NCBI GenBank assembly: GCA_037355855.1
Contig: CM074759.1
Location: 3,224,001 to 3,288,000 of the forward strand
From: Pseudo-nitzschia pungens
Lineage: Eukaryota > Bacillariophyta > Bacillariophyceae > Bacillariales > Bacillariaceae
Length of the DNA stretch: 64,000 nt
Direction: 5' to 3'
How positions within the stretch are numbered: position 1 is the first letter of the stretch; the number at the start of each line of letters is the position of its first letter. The position numbers and the translations under genes were made by a program. The notes under the pieces were generated by a model, which was not told the DNA's origin, made no database searches, and saw only the letters and a list, made by a program, of their open reading frames with translations. Of this stretch, positions 29,054-40,625 are shown one piece after another.

Positions 29054-32000
29054 GATCAGAAGGAAACCGAGTCTGTCGCACGGAAGGAAGAGTTGCCGGA
29101 GCTGATTTGGTGGAGACATTGGCATGGCTCAAGTCACTGACACTAGCATCATGGCTGGAAGAGAATGCAATTGCAGCAACTCCAAGCCGCAGTGCAGAGG
29201 CTGCGTCTTCCTCACCACCGGCAGCAGGAACTGCAGTTGAGGCATCAGGAGAGGCCACAGGGAGGTCACCAGCCATGGCATTATGGGGAGGGTCAGGAAC
29301 TTCAGGGGGAACATCAGGAGAGATACCAGGGGAGGCATCAGTCTTGACAGCAGTGGGAGAATCACCTCCAGGAGAAGCATCACTCGCAGGCGGTAAAGCC
29401 TGGACATCAGTGAGATTGGAAGTGCCGGTCGCTAAAGTATCCATAGATTGAGAGTCATCAAAGCCTCCACCACCACTGTCAGCACGGGCTTGGAGGTTAA
29501 AGTGCAAATCCAGATCAAAAGTGAGATCAGGAGCAAGGTCAACTGACAAGTCATCATCAACAAGTTCCCAATCTCGTGCATCCCCATCACCAAAAAAGGG
29601 AAGAGAGTTATCCTGCATTGGATCTGCAGCAGGTGCAGTTTCCACAACACAATTGACTGCATCATCCCAATGGTAAGCTTCCATTTCAGTCAAGCACTCA
29701 GAAGAGAACCATTGTCGAACACAAGAACCATACTGAGCTTCCAGAAAAATAGGCAGGAAAGACAACATGGCCATTGCTTCAGCCTTGGTAGTGATGTTGT
29801 ACAAAGCAAGGATCTCGCCTCGGTATGAACTGGTATCAACAGAAAGAAAAAGAGGCCATGACCAATTGTCACGGGTTCTGATACCCAGAAGCACACTGCG
29901 CAATGTCTTCAAACCCAGCCCTTGGCCCAAGTCAACTGGAAGATCAAGATCAACTACCCCCAGAACAGGAGCAGTGTCATGGCTCTCAATAAATTTGGCT
30001 TGGTGGTGCTTAGCCTGGCGAACAGTCTTGAGCTTGGAGGGGGGAAGAGGTCTGTCAGAAGGATTGGTAGCTGTCTCAATAAACTTGTAGAATTTACCAT
30101 CAGGTAAAGAGGCAATGTCTGAAGGTTTGCAACGGTTGAACTGGGCTTTGAGGAGCTTAACAGTTTGGGCGCGCTTTGTTGCATCACATAAAACATGAGC
30201 AGCCAGAACCGGATTGGGATCAGGAGTTCTGGAGTTGTCAAGGCTGATATTCTTCCTGATAACAGCAATAGGACATGCCTGAAACCTGGGATGAGTCTGA
30301 AGCAATTCGTTGTAGTGGTCAAGATCAAAACTCTGCATGTAAGATCCAAGGAGAAAGCCACAGGTGACAATAACTGGGGCCTGTATGTGGTCATATTTCA
30401 GGTCCATGTCACGGTCTCTGAGCCTCTGGAGCAATTGTGCTGAAAAGAGTTTCTCCAGGGAAGCACTGTGTCCCAAAAAGAAGCGTAGATGAGGAGCAGT
30501 TCGACTGCGAAGCCAGAGCTGAGCAACATACAATTCCAAGGTCTTCCTGTCAGGAAGTGTCGTCCAAAACTTGGTAACAGGCTTGGCCTTGGGGTTGAGC
30601 CTGGCTCTGGAGGGAAAAACATACAACACCAGGCGCTTGTCAACAGTCCATAGAAGATCCAAAGCTTCCTTGAGAGACTTGAGCAGCTCATCATACAGTT
30701 CCCCAGGGCGTTGTGACATCAACCGTGGAAGGGACAGAGTGACATAAGAACTATGAGAACACTTGGTGCCAGCAGTGACATCCACTGGAGCTCTAGAATC
30801 ACTGGAGCAAACCCCTCGGCGTTGGAGGAAATGCCCAGCAGAAGAGGACAAGACAGTAGTATCACCACCACCAGGAAGAAAGGACACTGATTTGGAAATG
30901 GAAGATTTGGAAGTGGAAGCATCATCAGCCACTGGTGGCGCAGGTGTAGGAGGGCGCTTCTTGAAATGCCAGTGAGAGCCAAGCACCTGATTGGCTGCCC
31001 ACCATACTTTGCCTTCAGTGCTGGGCAAAAGGTTGCCCTCACAATACAGGTCATCAAAACACTCAGGAGACATCTTGACCAAACCAATAAGACATTTCTT
31101 CAGAGCCTGGCCAGATGGTTGCTTGGTCCAGGCTGGGGCAGAGCCTTGAAAGCAAGCAGAGGCAATAGAAGCCAAGGAAGCTACAGAGGCATTGCGCCAG
31201 TCTGGAGTGTCTGGAAAAACCTGAGCATAAACAGGAGGGATGGCAGTCCGGCAAATATCATGGATGGATTTCTTGTCTTTACCCTCCTTCTTGCTGAAGA
31301 AGTGTGTAGGGCTTGGACACCCAGCCCATAACCGGTTACCAGTTGGAGATTTTCGAAAGGCATGAATTGCAGATGGGATAGGAGCCTTGCCAGAACAGGG
31401 GCCCTTACCATAAAAACACCAGAAGAAGGAAGCGGAATGAGCCCTGTTGGCAGCAGCCAGAACCTCCTGGCGTTGGGATTGGTGTGCTTGCTGCTGAGAG
31501 GGATCAGACTTCTGGGCAGAGGAAAAGGCAAGAGTAGATTGCTTGAGGATAGATGAAGCAGGGACCTTGCCTGAGGTCCCAGAGCCCTTTGGCAGCTGGG
31601 AGCCTGCCGGGTTGGATCCTGGCTGCTGGGAGACTGGGGGCCGGGGTCCAGACTGCTGGCAGCCCCGCTGCTGGGAGCCCTGCTGCTGGGAGCCCTGCTG
31701 CTGGAAGCCTGAGGACTGGGAGCCTGAGGACTGGGAGCTTATCATCTTGGGGTCTGACAGCAGAGTACCTGACGACTGAGAACCTGACAGAGTACCTGAC
31801 GGCGGAGGACCTGACTCCTGGGAGCCTAGCTGAGAAGGTGTTGACAGAGAAGAAGTTTGCAAGGAATCCCCTGGTGCAGAGTCCCCTGGTGCAGATTCCC
31901 CTGGTGCAGATTCAGTGCCAAGCATCTCAACATCAGAAAGCACACCTGCAGATGAGGACACAGAAGAAGATGAAGACATATCATCAACAGAAGACCCATT

Positions 32001-32240
32001 CATAGAGGGTGAAGAGTCTGATGAGGCAGAGAAAGAGGATGATCTGGTATCAAGAGTAGGAGAGGGAGTAGTAAGAGCAGAGGTGACACTAGAATGTCGT
32101 GGAGGGGTCTTTTGCACAAATGGGCGCTTGTTAGACCGAGCCCCAGAGGCAGACCGAGCAGAAGAAGGAGGCGTGGAAGATCTTTTCTTCCGGGAAGCTG
32201 TTTGGGAGGTGGGCCACCTCTTAGTGGGAGGGGGAGGCAT
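29046..32240 (-). CDS. LINE C ORF1 protein, 1,064 aa
   Basis: Complete ORF starting at the ATG of MPPPPTK (32240), chosen because the same MPPP start is present in A (7759) and B (50817). The frame stays open upstream to 32465 and beyond because a 39-codon minisatellite lies there. Residues ~10-60 are basic and Ser/Pro-rich (a possible nuclear signal around SNKRPFV). Residues ~130-240 are Ser/Gly/Gln-rich with repeated GSQQQ-type pentads. The conserved core follows, with HFFSKKEGKDKK, and an acidic C terminus. No known domain was recognised. Its position suggests the nucleic-acid-binding ORF1 protein. Confidence 0.82.
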   Translation of the reverse strand: MPPPPTKRWPTSQTASRKKRSSTPPSSARSASGARSNKRPFVQKTPPRHSSVTSALTTPSPTLDTRSSSFSASSDSSPSMNGSSVDDMSSSSSVSSSAGVLSDVEMLGTESAPGESAPGDSAPGDSLQTSSLSTPSQLGSQESGPPPSGTLSGSQSSGTLLSDPKMISSQSSGSQSSGFQQQGSQQQGSQQRGCQQSGPRPPVSQQPGSNPAGSQLPKGSGTSGKVPASSILKQSTLAFSSAQKSDPSQQQAHQSQRQEVLAAANRAHSASFFWCFYGKGPCSGKAPIPSAIHAFRKSPTGNRLWAGCPSPTHFFSKKEGKDKKSIHDICRTAIPPVYAQVFPDTPDWRNASVASLASIASACFQGSAPAWTKQPSGQALKKCLIGLVKMSPECFDDLYCEGNLLPSTEGKVWWAANQVLGSHWHFKKRPPTPAPPVADDASTSKSSISKSVSFLPGGGDTTVLSSSAGHFLQRRGVCSSDSRAPVDVTAGTKCSHSSYVTLSLPRLMSQRPGELYDELLKSLKEALDLLWTVDKRLVLYVFPSRARLNPKAKPVTKFWTTLPDRKTLELYVAQLWLRSRTAPHLRFFLGHSASLEKLFSAQLLQRLRDRDMDLKYDHIQAPVIVTCGFLLGSYMQSFDLDHYNELLQTHPRFQACPIAVIRKNISLDNSRTPDPNPVLAAHVLCDATKRAQTVKLLKAQFNRCKPSDIASLPDGKFYKFIETATNPSDRPLPPSKLKTVRQAKHHQAKFIESHDTAPVLGVVDLDLPVDLGQGLGLKTLRSVLLGIRTRDNWSWPLFLSVDTSSYRGEILALYNITTKAEAMAMLSFLPIFLEAQYGSCVRQWFSSECLTEMEAYHWDDAVNCVVETAPAADPMQDNSLPFFGDGDARDWELVDDDLSVDLAPDLTFDLDLHFNLQARADSGGGGFDDSQSMDTLATGTSNLTDVQALPPASDASPGGDSPTAVKTDASPGISPDVPPEVPDPPHNAMAGDLPVASPDASTAVPAAGGEEDAASALRLGVAAIAFSSSHDASVSDLSHANVSTKSAPATLPSVRQTRFPSDHG

Positions 32241-34116
32241 TGTACCAGAAGTGGAGCACTGAGGGCAGAGACACCAGCTGCGGTTGAGGGCAAAGGCCGG
32301 GGCAGGAGAAGCACCGGTTGAGATCAAAGCAACAACTGAAAAGCAGGCAATTGGGTGTTGGACCAACAGCAGACACGCCTCTTGGATGTGCAAGTGCCAG
32401 GTGATGACAAAGGCCGGGGCAGGAGAAGCACCGGTTGATGACAAAGGCCGGGGCAGGAGAAGCACCGATTGAGGGCAAACAACAGCTGAGCAGCAAACAA
32501 TTGGGTGCTAGACCAACAGCAGACACGCCTCTTTGGAAGTGCAAGTGCCAGGTGATGACAAATGCCAGGGCAGGAGAAGCACCGGTTGAGGGCAAACAAA
32601 AGCTGATAAGCAAGCAATTGGGTGCTGGACCAACAGCAGACAAGCCTCTTGGATGTGCAAGTGCCAGGTGATGACAAAGGCTGGAGCAGGTGAAGCACCG
32701 GTTGAGGGAAAAGGCCGGGGCAGGAGAAGCACCGGTGGAGGGCAATCAACAGCAGAAAACCTCTAGTTGAGGGCAGATCAACAGCAGAAAAACCACCAGT
32801 TGAATGCAGAAACAACAACAGAAACGCCGCTTAGGTGCAAAATTGTAGGCTGGGTAACAGGGTAGAGCAGCAACAACAGGTCCAACTTTGGGCTGGACAA
32901 GGAAAAGCTCCAGGGGAACCAAAAGAAAAGACTGGAGCACTACCAGAAGAGTCACGTTCGAAACCCACAGAGGTGCTCTGGAGTTTCAGAATTTAGAATC
33001 CCAGTAGACCACTGCAAATCGTGTAGAAACTGCAGCAAATTGGCTTGTAGACTTGTAGGGACCAAAAGGGAACAGGGCAGCTGCTTGTGTAGAAACTAGG
33101 GGCTTTAGTAGGAACACTTAGGGACCGGGGGATATCAATGGCAGGGCACACTTAAAAGGCTCAGGAGGGAACTTGAAGTTCAAACTCGCGAGTACTTATA
33201 AGTGGAAACAGTATCCAGGGGCAATTGGCTTGAAAACAGGGACCTTGAGCGCGACACTTATGGACAAGGGAAGCTGCCTGCTTGGAAACAAGGGGAGTAA
33301 TTAAGGGTAGAAACAGTATCCAGGGGCAATTGGCTTGAAAACAGGTACCTTGAGGGAGATACTTAGGGACCGGGGAAGCTGCTTGCTTGAAAACAGGGGC
33401 TTTAGTAGAAACACCTAGGGACCAGAGGGAGGCTTGTGTCTTGAAAACAGTGTCGAACTTGAAGTTCAAGTTGGGGTTGCTTAATAGCGAAATCACTTAG
33501 GGATCAGGTAACCCGCGAACACTTAGGGACCAGAGAAACTGTAGTCTTGAAAACAAGGGGGGATAGTAGCTGTAGTCTTGGAAACAAGAGTGCACTAAGT
33601 AGGAGGTACTTAGGGATCGGTTGGTCTTGGCTTGAAAACGGCTTGAAAACAGATGTAGTAGGGGGAGCCTTAAGCGATAACACTTAGGGACTGGGGGGCT
33701 TGGCTAGGAAACAGGGTAGCTCTTAAGTGAAAGGTACTTAAGAAGCAGGAGGCTATTGGCTTGAAAATAGGGAGGGAACTGGAAGATATGCTCGCGAGAA
33801 CTTGCAAATACTTAGGGATCAGCAAGCAGGAACCTTCTAGAAGGGGGGGGTATGTGTGTGTTCGACAACTTCAACTTGAAAAGACTTAGGAAACTCAGCA
33901 AGGAACCTTGAAGAATGTAGAACGTTAAGTGGATATCACTTAAGGGGCTTGAAAGACTGTATAGCGTTAAATAATAAGGTAGCTTGAAAACAGATCGAAA
34001 AACAAACCGAGCTCGGAGACAAAGCGGAAGCCAAACAGCAGCTGTAGAATTAGTACTGGATGCGCTGTAGAAATTATGTGTCCTTTTGCTTGTTGCCGAA
34101 GCTCGTTGCTGCCGAA
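32241..34116 (-). promoter_or_regulatory. LINE C 5' UTR: minisatellite plus hairpin modules
   Basis: Nearest ORF1, about 32290-32745 has several copies of a ~117-bp minisatellite with GGCCGGGGCAGGAGAAGCAC on the plus strand. From about 33060 to 34000 there are TTGAAAACAGG/CTTAGGGACC hairpin modules like those of A. It is truncated at 34116 by the duplication junction. No independent gene is evident. Confidence 0.7.
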
Positions 34117-34340
34117 TTGCGCCAGTCTGGAGTGTCCGGAAAAAACTGAGCATAAACAGGAGGGATGGCAGTCCGGCAAATATCATGGATGGATTTTTTG
34201 TCTTTACCCTCCTTCTTGCTGAAGAAGTGTGTGGGGCTTGGACACCCAGCCCATAACCGGTTACCAGTTGGAGATTTTCGAAAGGCATGAATTGCAGATG
34301 GGATAGGAGCCTTGCCAGAACAGGGGCCCTTACCATAAAA
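34117..34340 (-). pseudogene. Duplicated fragment of LINE B ORF1 (224 bp)
   Basis: Appears identical to 22685-22908. It is carried along with the duplication and now sits between the 5' UTR of C and the 3' tail of E. Confidence 0.88.
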
Positions 34341-34644
34341 TAATAATAATAATATACGTATTTAAATAACTTTAATCACCGAAGGTGAAACTAAATTACT
34401 CAGTCTGTAACCAGACTTTAACGTCGCCTCCATCGAAGAGTCAGGACCCCAAGTGGTAGAACGACAAAGTTTCCAAACAAACCTTGAACATCAGACAGGG
34501 AAAAAAACAAAACAAGTCCCACAAAATAGGGACTTGAGAGAAAATGAGATGAGAATGTAGATATTGTGATAAGATCCAGTATCAAGAGGTATAAGACAGG
34601 ATGAGAAGCAGGAACAGAAGACAAAACCAAGGTACAAAGTGTAA

Positions 34645-37600
34645 TCAACCCTGAGGTCCAGTAAGCCAGGCTCTGAGGAGAGCAGCCTCTCGTTGATATG
34701 GCTGCACTGGTTGGACAGGCGCTGCATACTGCTTCCTGGCAAGGTGGATGGTTGCAAGCCACTGCCTCTTGGCAGTCAGGGTGTAACCTTGTAGGACTTG
34801 GAAAGGGGTTTGCAAAAGGGAGTGTGACTGGGGAAGTGCACCAGCTGCACCAATGGCCAATTCAGAGGAGATGGAAGCATCAAGAGATTGGTGTTGTTCA
34901 GCATCAAGGGTACCCCCAGGACCATGGAGTCGTTCATTCCGATAGGTCCAAAGATCCCAGGAGGTGAGAAAGAACTGATGGATGATAGCTGTAGCCCAAC
35001 GTTTGGGAGAGCGCTTGCTTCCAATGTGGGAGTAGTAGTCAGCCTGGATTTGGTACCAGCGAGGAGACCACCTACCAAGAAGCCAGTTGTGCCAACCAAT
35101 AGTCCTCTGTGCCCTGACAGCAGAAGCAATTGCAAGTGAGTAGGATGATGGATAAATTCTCTGGCCCTTCCGAACTCTGGTGAGGAGATCCACAATGGCA
35201 ACAGCCAATGATGGAGCAGTTTGTTCAGCTTCAAGCCTCTTCTGCAGTGGTCCCGTGAAGGCAGACACACTATGCGTGACAGCCCCAGTATCCTTGCAGG
35301 AGAGCACATGAGAAACCTTCTCGTTGTCTGCATCACACAATGGGCACCTGGAGTGATCCTGATACTGGTAGTGAAGTAGTTGGTTGCCAACACCAATGCA
35401 TCCAGAAGCAAACTTGACAAACCACCTTTGCATGCCAGGAGGTAGACGCTTGAAGGCAGACAGATGGGCACACCAATGGATGGAACTCAGAACAGGTTGT
35501 GGAATGGGGATGTCATGGTGGGTCTTCCAATATTTGAGAAGAGGAGGACCAGAAATAGCAACATGCAAAGCAGTCTGATCAAACCTTGAACACTTGCATC
35601 CATTGAGAGAAAATGCCCAAGGCTCAAACACAAGTCTGGGATAGTGATGGGCAGAAGCTCTATGGACAGAGAGAAAGGCCTTTGCCATGCTGTCAACCTG
35701 ATGATTGCGAAGGGCCCACCAATCAAGAAAGATTCCAGCTTGATGGCCCTGAACCCACTGAAAGTGCACAGAGATTGGCAGGGCAGAAATCATGTTTCTG
35801 ATGACATAAACATAATCAAAAGACTTCTGGGAAATAACCAACGGCCATGATCCCTCAGACTGTTTGAGAGCTGTGTCACCATCCAGAGCAATGGTGATAG
35901 AGCCAGAAGCAATATCAAAGAGACTCACCAGAGCAGTGCAACAGGTGAGAACCCCAAGGATGCCTGCCAGCTCACTCCTATAGGATGATTGGTCCTCAGG
36001 GGATCCACTGACAAAATTACAGCCAGTGAGGAACAATGAAGCATTCTTGGTGGAGGTATTGGGTGATAGAATGAAAGCAGAAGTTCCTCTGAGAAGGTCC
36101 GGATCAAATGAACCATCACATACAGCACTGGCAGTACCACTCTCAATAGCATCAACAAGGTGCTGACAGCCAGCCTGTGGTAGGGAATATTTGTGGAGAA
36201 GTACTCTTGGAGACGCACGGAGTGCATCAAAGGCATCTACTGGGGAGTCTGGAAGAGAATCAAATGGATTGTACACCAGAGGATCCATGTCAGGAGGCTC
36301 AGAAACAAAAGCAGAGGACCCAACAACGCGTACAACTTGTCCACAAATAACAGGGCAGACAAGCACATCAGCACAGGCTGGTTTGTCAGAAATGATTTCA
36401 GAAGTGACCCTGTATCTGCCCCTGCCCTGGGAGGTGCTCACAATCCAGCCAGTAGAAGTTTTGAAGAATATGCTGTTGGTGGATGGAGACAAAAACCAAG
36501 GCCAAAGAGAAGCTGTCTGGGGAGAGAGCCAATGCCCAAGATGAAAAGAAGGAGCCAGTGCCCTGGCTGCAGGGGGTGGACAGGGGGGAAGAAAACAGGT
36601 CTGAAGAGCCTTAGTCCATAAGCGCTGTGCTGCTGGAGGCCAGGATGGAGGACATCTAGGCCAGTCAAGATGATCCCTCAAGTGATTGGAGGATGTAAGC
36701 TGGAAGGCCATGGGAGAGAGTCTTTTCCCATCTGGAGTACAAATGTCAGCAAGGGAGATAGCCTTGAGTGACATGCGCATGTGATTCAAGAGGGACAAGT
36801 CAGCACCTCTGAAGCCAGCGTTGACAAAGGCTTGCATGAGATAGCAGTCATTGGAACGTAGCAGGGGAAGATCTGGGAAGTCTTCAAACAAGCTCACAGG
36901 GTGAACAGAGAAAAACTTCCACACATGTTTGTACCAGCAAGGAGTGACGTAGGAAGCAAAAGGATGATATGGGGTGACACCAAGATGGAGAGGAATGCCA
37001 AGTTCGAGCCGTAGAGACTCAGCAGTTAGCCTGAGAATCCGACCAGTTTGGGAGGACCTGACAGATTCCTGAAAGAGAGTGGCAATATGACTGAACTCTT
37101 GGAGGAGGTAGGGATGAACGAAACCAAAGCCTTGATAGAGGGAAGGACCATAGAACACATGTCTAGGAAATGTCCGTGACATCCCTGCTTTATTCAGCAC
37201 AGGAACAAGTGCTGGGTGAATGATCTTCGTCCAGGTGGCCTCATCAAGTTGCGTGACAGGCATGGGGTATTCAACAGACTTCATGAAAGAATACTTGAAT
37301 GTGTAGAGGGATGCCCTCTTCTCACACTTGGAAGCCTTGAGCTGAGAGCCAAAAGACTGAGACTGGGACTTCATGTGAGCAATCTGTGCTTCCTCATTGC
37401 CATCCATGGAGATAAAAACCCCAAGGGTCTTGTCAGCATGATCAACTTCAAAACGATCCAGGGTAGCTCGATTGCCATTCTTGTCAGCAACAGAGAAGTC
37501 ACCGGGCATGTCAGCAATGGAGCGATAGTCCCAACCGGATCCATTCCATTTGAAGTCAATCAAATAACAGAAGGATTTGGCAGGTTCAATCGCACCACCA

Positions 37601-39694
37601 GTGGCAATAATCCCTCCAGCCCATCGGTCAAGAGCTTCCTGAAAATCAACAGCCAATTCCTCACCAGATGTTGAGGAATCAGAGCCAGCACAAAACAAAT
37701 CTGTGTCATCCACAAAGGCAAAACCCACCAGAGAAACCAGTTGCAGTGACAAAGAAGTGATAAGATGGACACCATGCCCAGCCTGTTGCATCATTCGGAA
37801 GACAATTGTTGACACCAAGGCCCAAAGAGTTGGACCAATACCATTGCCTTGGCCACAACCACTGAGAGGAACAGGTTCATCACCATACACAGGGCCAGGA
37901 CCGACCAAAACCAGTTTTGATGTGATGCTTAGCATGTTGCAGAGTAGACAGAAGAACTTCACACACATGTGCAGGAACCCCAAAGCTCTGGAGAGTGAGA
38001 CCTGCAATGGGATGAGAGATTCTATCATAACAGCCCTTGGCATCATTCATAGCAACAGCACCGGATCTGCGCTTCTGCCGCAACACATCACAGATGAGCT
38101 TCTTGTTCAGGCAGGTGTTGATGGCCTTGTGGTGTTTCCTGCTTCCATGTTGATCAACAGCCACGGCATTGGCACGTTCAGCATAGGCAAGAATGCGTCT
38201 ACCAATCATCTTGTTGTTGATTTGGAACTCAGGAGACATCAGCTGAATAAGCCTCATCTTATCCACTCTATATTCACCAGGTTTCTTGAAGATCTCAACA
38301 TCAGTGATGACCTGCCAAGCAGAAGGAGAGAAGCCAACAATCAATGGGACGGATCTCAGGAGAGTGTCAAACTTGTTCAGCTGGGGATCTATGGCAAATG
38401 CCTTGTGGTGGGCAAAACTCAAACAAGAAGGTTCACTTGCTGTGCGTTCCCTCTGGCGTTTCCAGGCAGCAGCATTGTCAGCTGGACACACTGAATAGTC
38501 AAAGGGGGGCAAACTCAGTATAGAGTCAGGGACTTTGAGACAGGAAAGAAATTCAGAAAGGTATTTGTCAGTGGCAGGAGGAGGATTATATGTGCCATCA
38601 AGAACATGAGTAGCAGCCTGGGCAGTGCCTAGGTAGCCAAAATCTTGAATGAAGGAGGGAGTCATGGAAGGAGTGCCAAGACACTGCTGTTGACGCCGGA
38701 CATTGGATTCAGCCATAGCTGGTACCATAGTAGACTGAGACTCCAAGACCTGTTCAACACCATCATGGCCAACTGCAATAGCTCGCAAGACTGCTGACTT
38801 GTTGACACGTCCCCGAATAGACCGAGCAGCAAGACCAAGCTCTCTTTGAAGACGTTCCCTGCGCATCCTGGCACGAATCTGGGAAGCAGTCTGGTTGTGA
38901 GGCTTGCCTTCAGCAAGAAGTGCATCCACCAGGCCTTGATTGAAGGAGTCTCTCCATGAGGGAGCCAATTTCTTCACTGCCCGGTATTGCTTGTAAGCTT
39001 GTTTCAGATGGAGGAGAGCACTGGAAAGGTCACTGTGTTCTCCTTTGTAGAGAGAAAGCTTGCAGGCCAACCTTTTCAAAACAGTATGACTGGTGGACAC
39101 ACCCTGTCTCAACTTAACAACACGCCTCCAAAAGTCAATTGTATCACGATAGACTTGCAGCTTTGGTGACCATGGAACCAAACCAGCTCTAGTGTGGCAG
39201 AGGTTTTGTTCAACAGAGAGCCTGAGAGAGGTAGAGGTTTCATGGAGTACTTCATATGTGGTGATGAGATCAGTGCGCACAGAAATATCCCCAGACTGAA
39301 ACTGAGCCAGGAGGTGCTCCAGCTTAGCTTGGAGAGAAAACACTCCAGCCTTGAGAAAGCTGTGCCTCACTCGCTTGAAATACCGTTGGCGCAGATGAGG
39401 GTGAGAGGACTGGAGTTTGGAAGGAGAGAAGCTCACAGGAGGTGGCAGATGTTTGCCCATGAGGCTACAATTACAGACTTCAATCCAAAGCATTCTGTGG
39501 TCAGATTCCATACCATGGGCACCTCCAAAGGGACAATACCCAGCCCTGAGAACATCAACATTCTCAGAGACCCAAATGGCATCAATTGGTGTTCTGGTAG
39601 TGTTGCGGTTGTGAGTGGCAGGAGGCGAAGACATACTATGAAGTGTAAGAATGGCCTCTCTGAAACCAAGAGCCTTGAGCTCAAAAGACAAGCC
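34645..39694 (-). pseudogene. LINE E ORF2, RT-RNase H part, frameshifted
   Basis: Matches C ORF2 from the endonuclease C terminus to the stop. Near 37896 one extra A within CAGGGCCAGGACC (C has CAGGGCCGGACC at 26459) shifts the frame just before the RT catalytic box, so the protein is split in two. The RNase H and CCHC parts downstream of the shift are otherwise open. Confidence 0.88.
39690..39694. repeat. Left 5-bp TSD of the gypsy element
   Basis: AAGCC, repeated at 45548-45552. The uninterrupted sequence is at the corresponding site of C (AAGACAAGCCATCAG, about 28250-28265). Confidence 0.95.
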
Positions 39695-39882
39695 TGCCGT
39701 GCACCGGAATACAGTCACGAGTCTACTCGGGACTGGATTAAGGTTGAGGATAAATTAGCGAGGCGTTGGAATCGCCGATTCCAAATGCCGATCGAAAGCA
39801 ATAGCAATAGACTAATTGATAGAGCTCACAATTTGCATATCACTACTACTTTCTAAATCACTAGTAGACCCGGGGTATGGCA
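39695..39882 (+). repeat. 5' LTR (188 bp)
   Basis: TGCCGTGCACC...GGGGTATGGCA. Appears identical to 45360-45547. Contains GTGATATGCAAAT on the complementary strand, as in the solo LTRs at 5390 and 5794. Confidence 0.95.
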
Positions 39883-40625
39883 TGATTTTAAAATCAAGCT
39901 GAGCGCTGATGACCATGAGCAGAAAGAGATCGATCGGCCAAGGCGCCGACGAGACCGAAAGACTGCCAAAAATGGAGGCGCAGAGAAGCAAAAACAGGGA
40001 GAAGGATATCCAGTGTCTGCAGCACAAGGAAGACCGACCCCAGCAACTGTTGGCGCCCAAAGAAGGGAGCAACAGCAGCAACAGAGACACCTAAGTACCT
40101 AAACAGGACCATGGTCGACAACAGAAACAAAGAAATAATAAAATAAGTGTCGAAAAAGTGACACATAATCCAGTGAGTGGACTAATTGGACCAACACTGA
40201 GTGGATGGACAGACCGAATAGGGGATGCCAACCAAAACCGAAGCATACGGATATCCGGAAAGGTATATAATGAATACCTAAACACCACCAATCCCACGGG
40301 AAACGGGAAGTGGGACCGGCCCGGTGAACGCTTAATAGAGAAGCAACGCCGGAGAACCACGGGAATCGAATCCCACGAAATAAAAACAGAAACAACTCCG
40401 GAGAACCACAGGATTCCCGGGAACTAAAGAGAGAAACAACTCCCACCACTGGACAAACCAGGGGGAAAATCAGTTACAACACGAGTTATCACGAGAACAG
40501 TGTAAAAATCCAGCAAAAGGACTGGAGGAACTGAGCAATCACTTTTGCTCAATTTCAACACAAGCAACAAAGATAACAGAGATAGTGTAACTAAAGTAAC
40601 TTAATAAACAGCTGATTAAATCACC
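39883..40625 (+). promoter_or_regulatory. Gypsy leader with palindromic primer-site region
   Basis: 743 bp between the 5' LTR and gag. It begins at once with the perfect 14-bp palindrome TGATTTTAAAATCA where a tRNA primer-binding site is expected. No TGG start complementary to a tRNA CCA end is visible. Two copies of a GGAGAACCAC...GGGAA-type phrase occur at about 40340-40430. No ORF that I would call. Confidence 0.6.

Larger units (their letters stand above)
22685..34116. repeat. Tandem segmental duplication, copy 1 (11,432 bp)
   Basis: The unit comprises 224 bp of B ORF1 plus LINE C lacking its first 238 bp. It is repeated directly from 34117 with a constant 11,432-bp offset (for example TTGCGCC at 22685 and 34117, tail start 22909 and 34341). 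The junction GCCGAAT/TGCGCC shows AT microhomology. Only scattered differences between copies were seen, so it is recent. Confidence 0.88.
22909..34116 (-). mobile_element. LINE copy C, both ORFs intact, 5' end cut off
   Basis: The best preserved LINE: 3' tail and hairpins at 22909, ORF2 23213-29053, ORF1 29046-32240 and a long 5' UTR to 34116. The duplication breakpoint at 34116/34117 removed the first 238 bp (present in E at 49870-50107), including the terminal hairpin and the TCCGAYGT block. It lies in B ORF1, where the insertion left a 175-bp target deletion and not a TSD. Confidence 0.88.

Noticed and set aside
31500..31560. KQSTLAF motif of ORF1 as a PCNA-binding PIP box
   Set aside because: The aromatic position is one residue too early and the second aromatic is missing, so the match is not adequate.
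37703..38494. 263-codon plus-strand ORF and similar antisense ORFs within the LINEs
   Set aside because: They are exact antisense shadows of ORF2; matching shorter ones recur in every copy, and none shows independent features.
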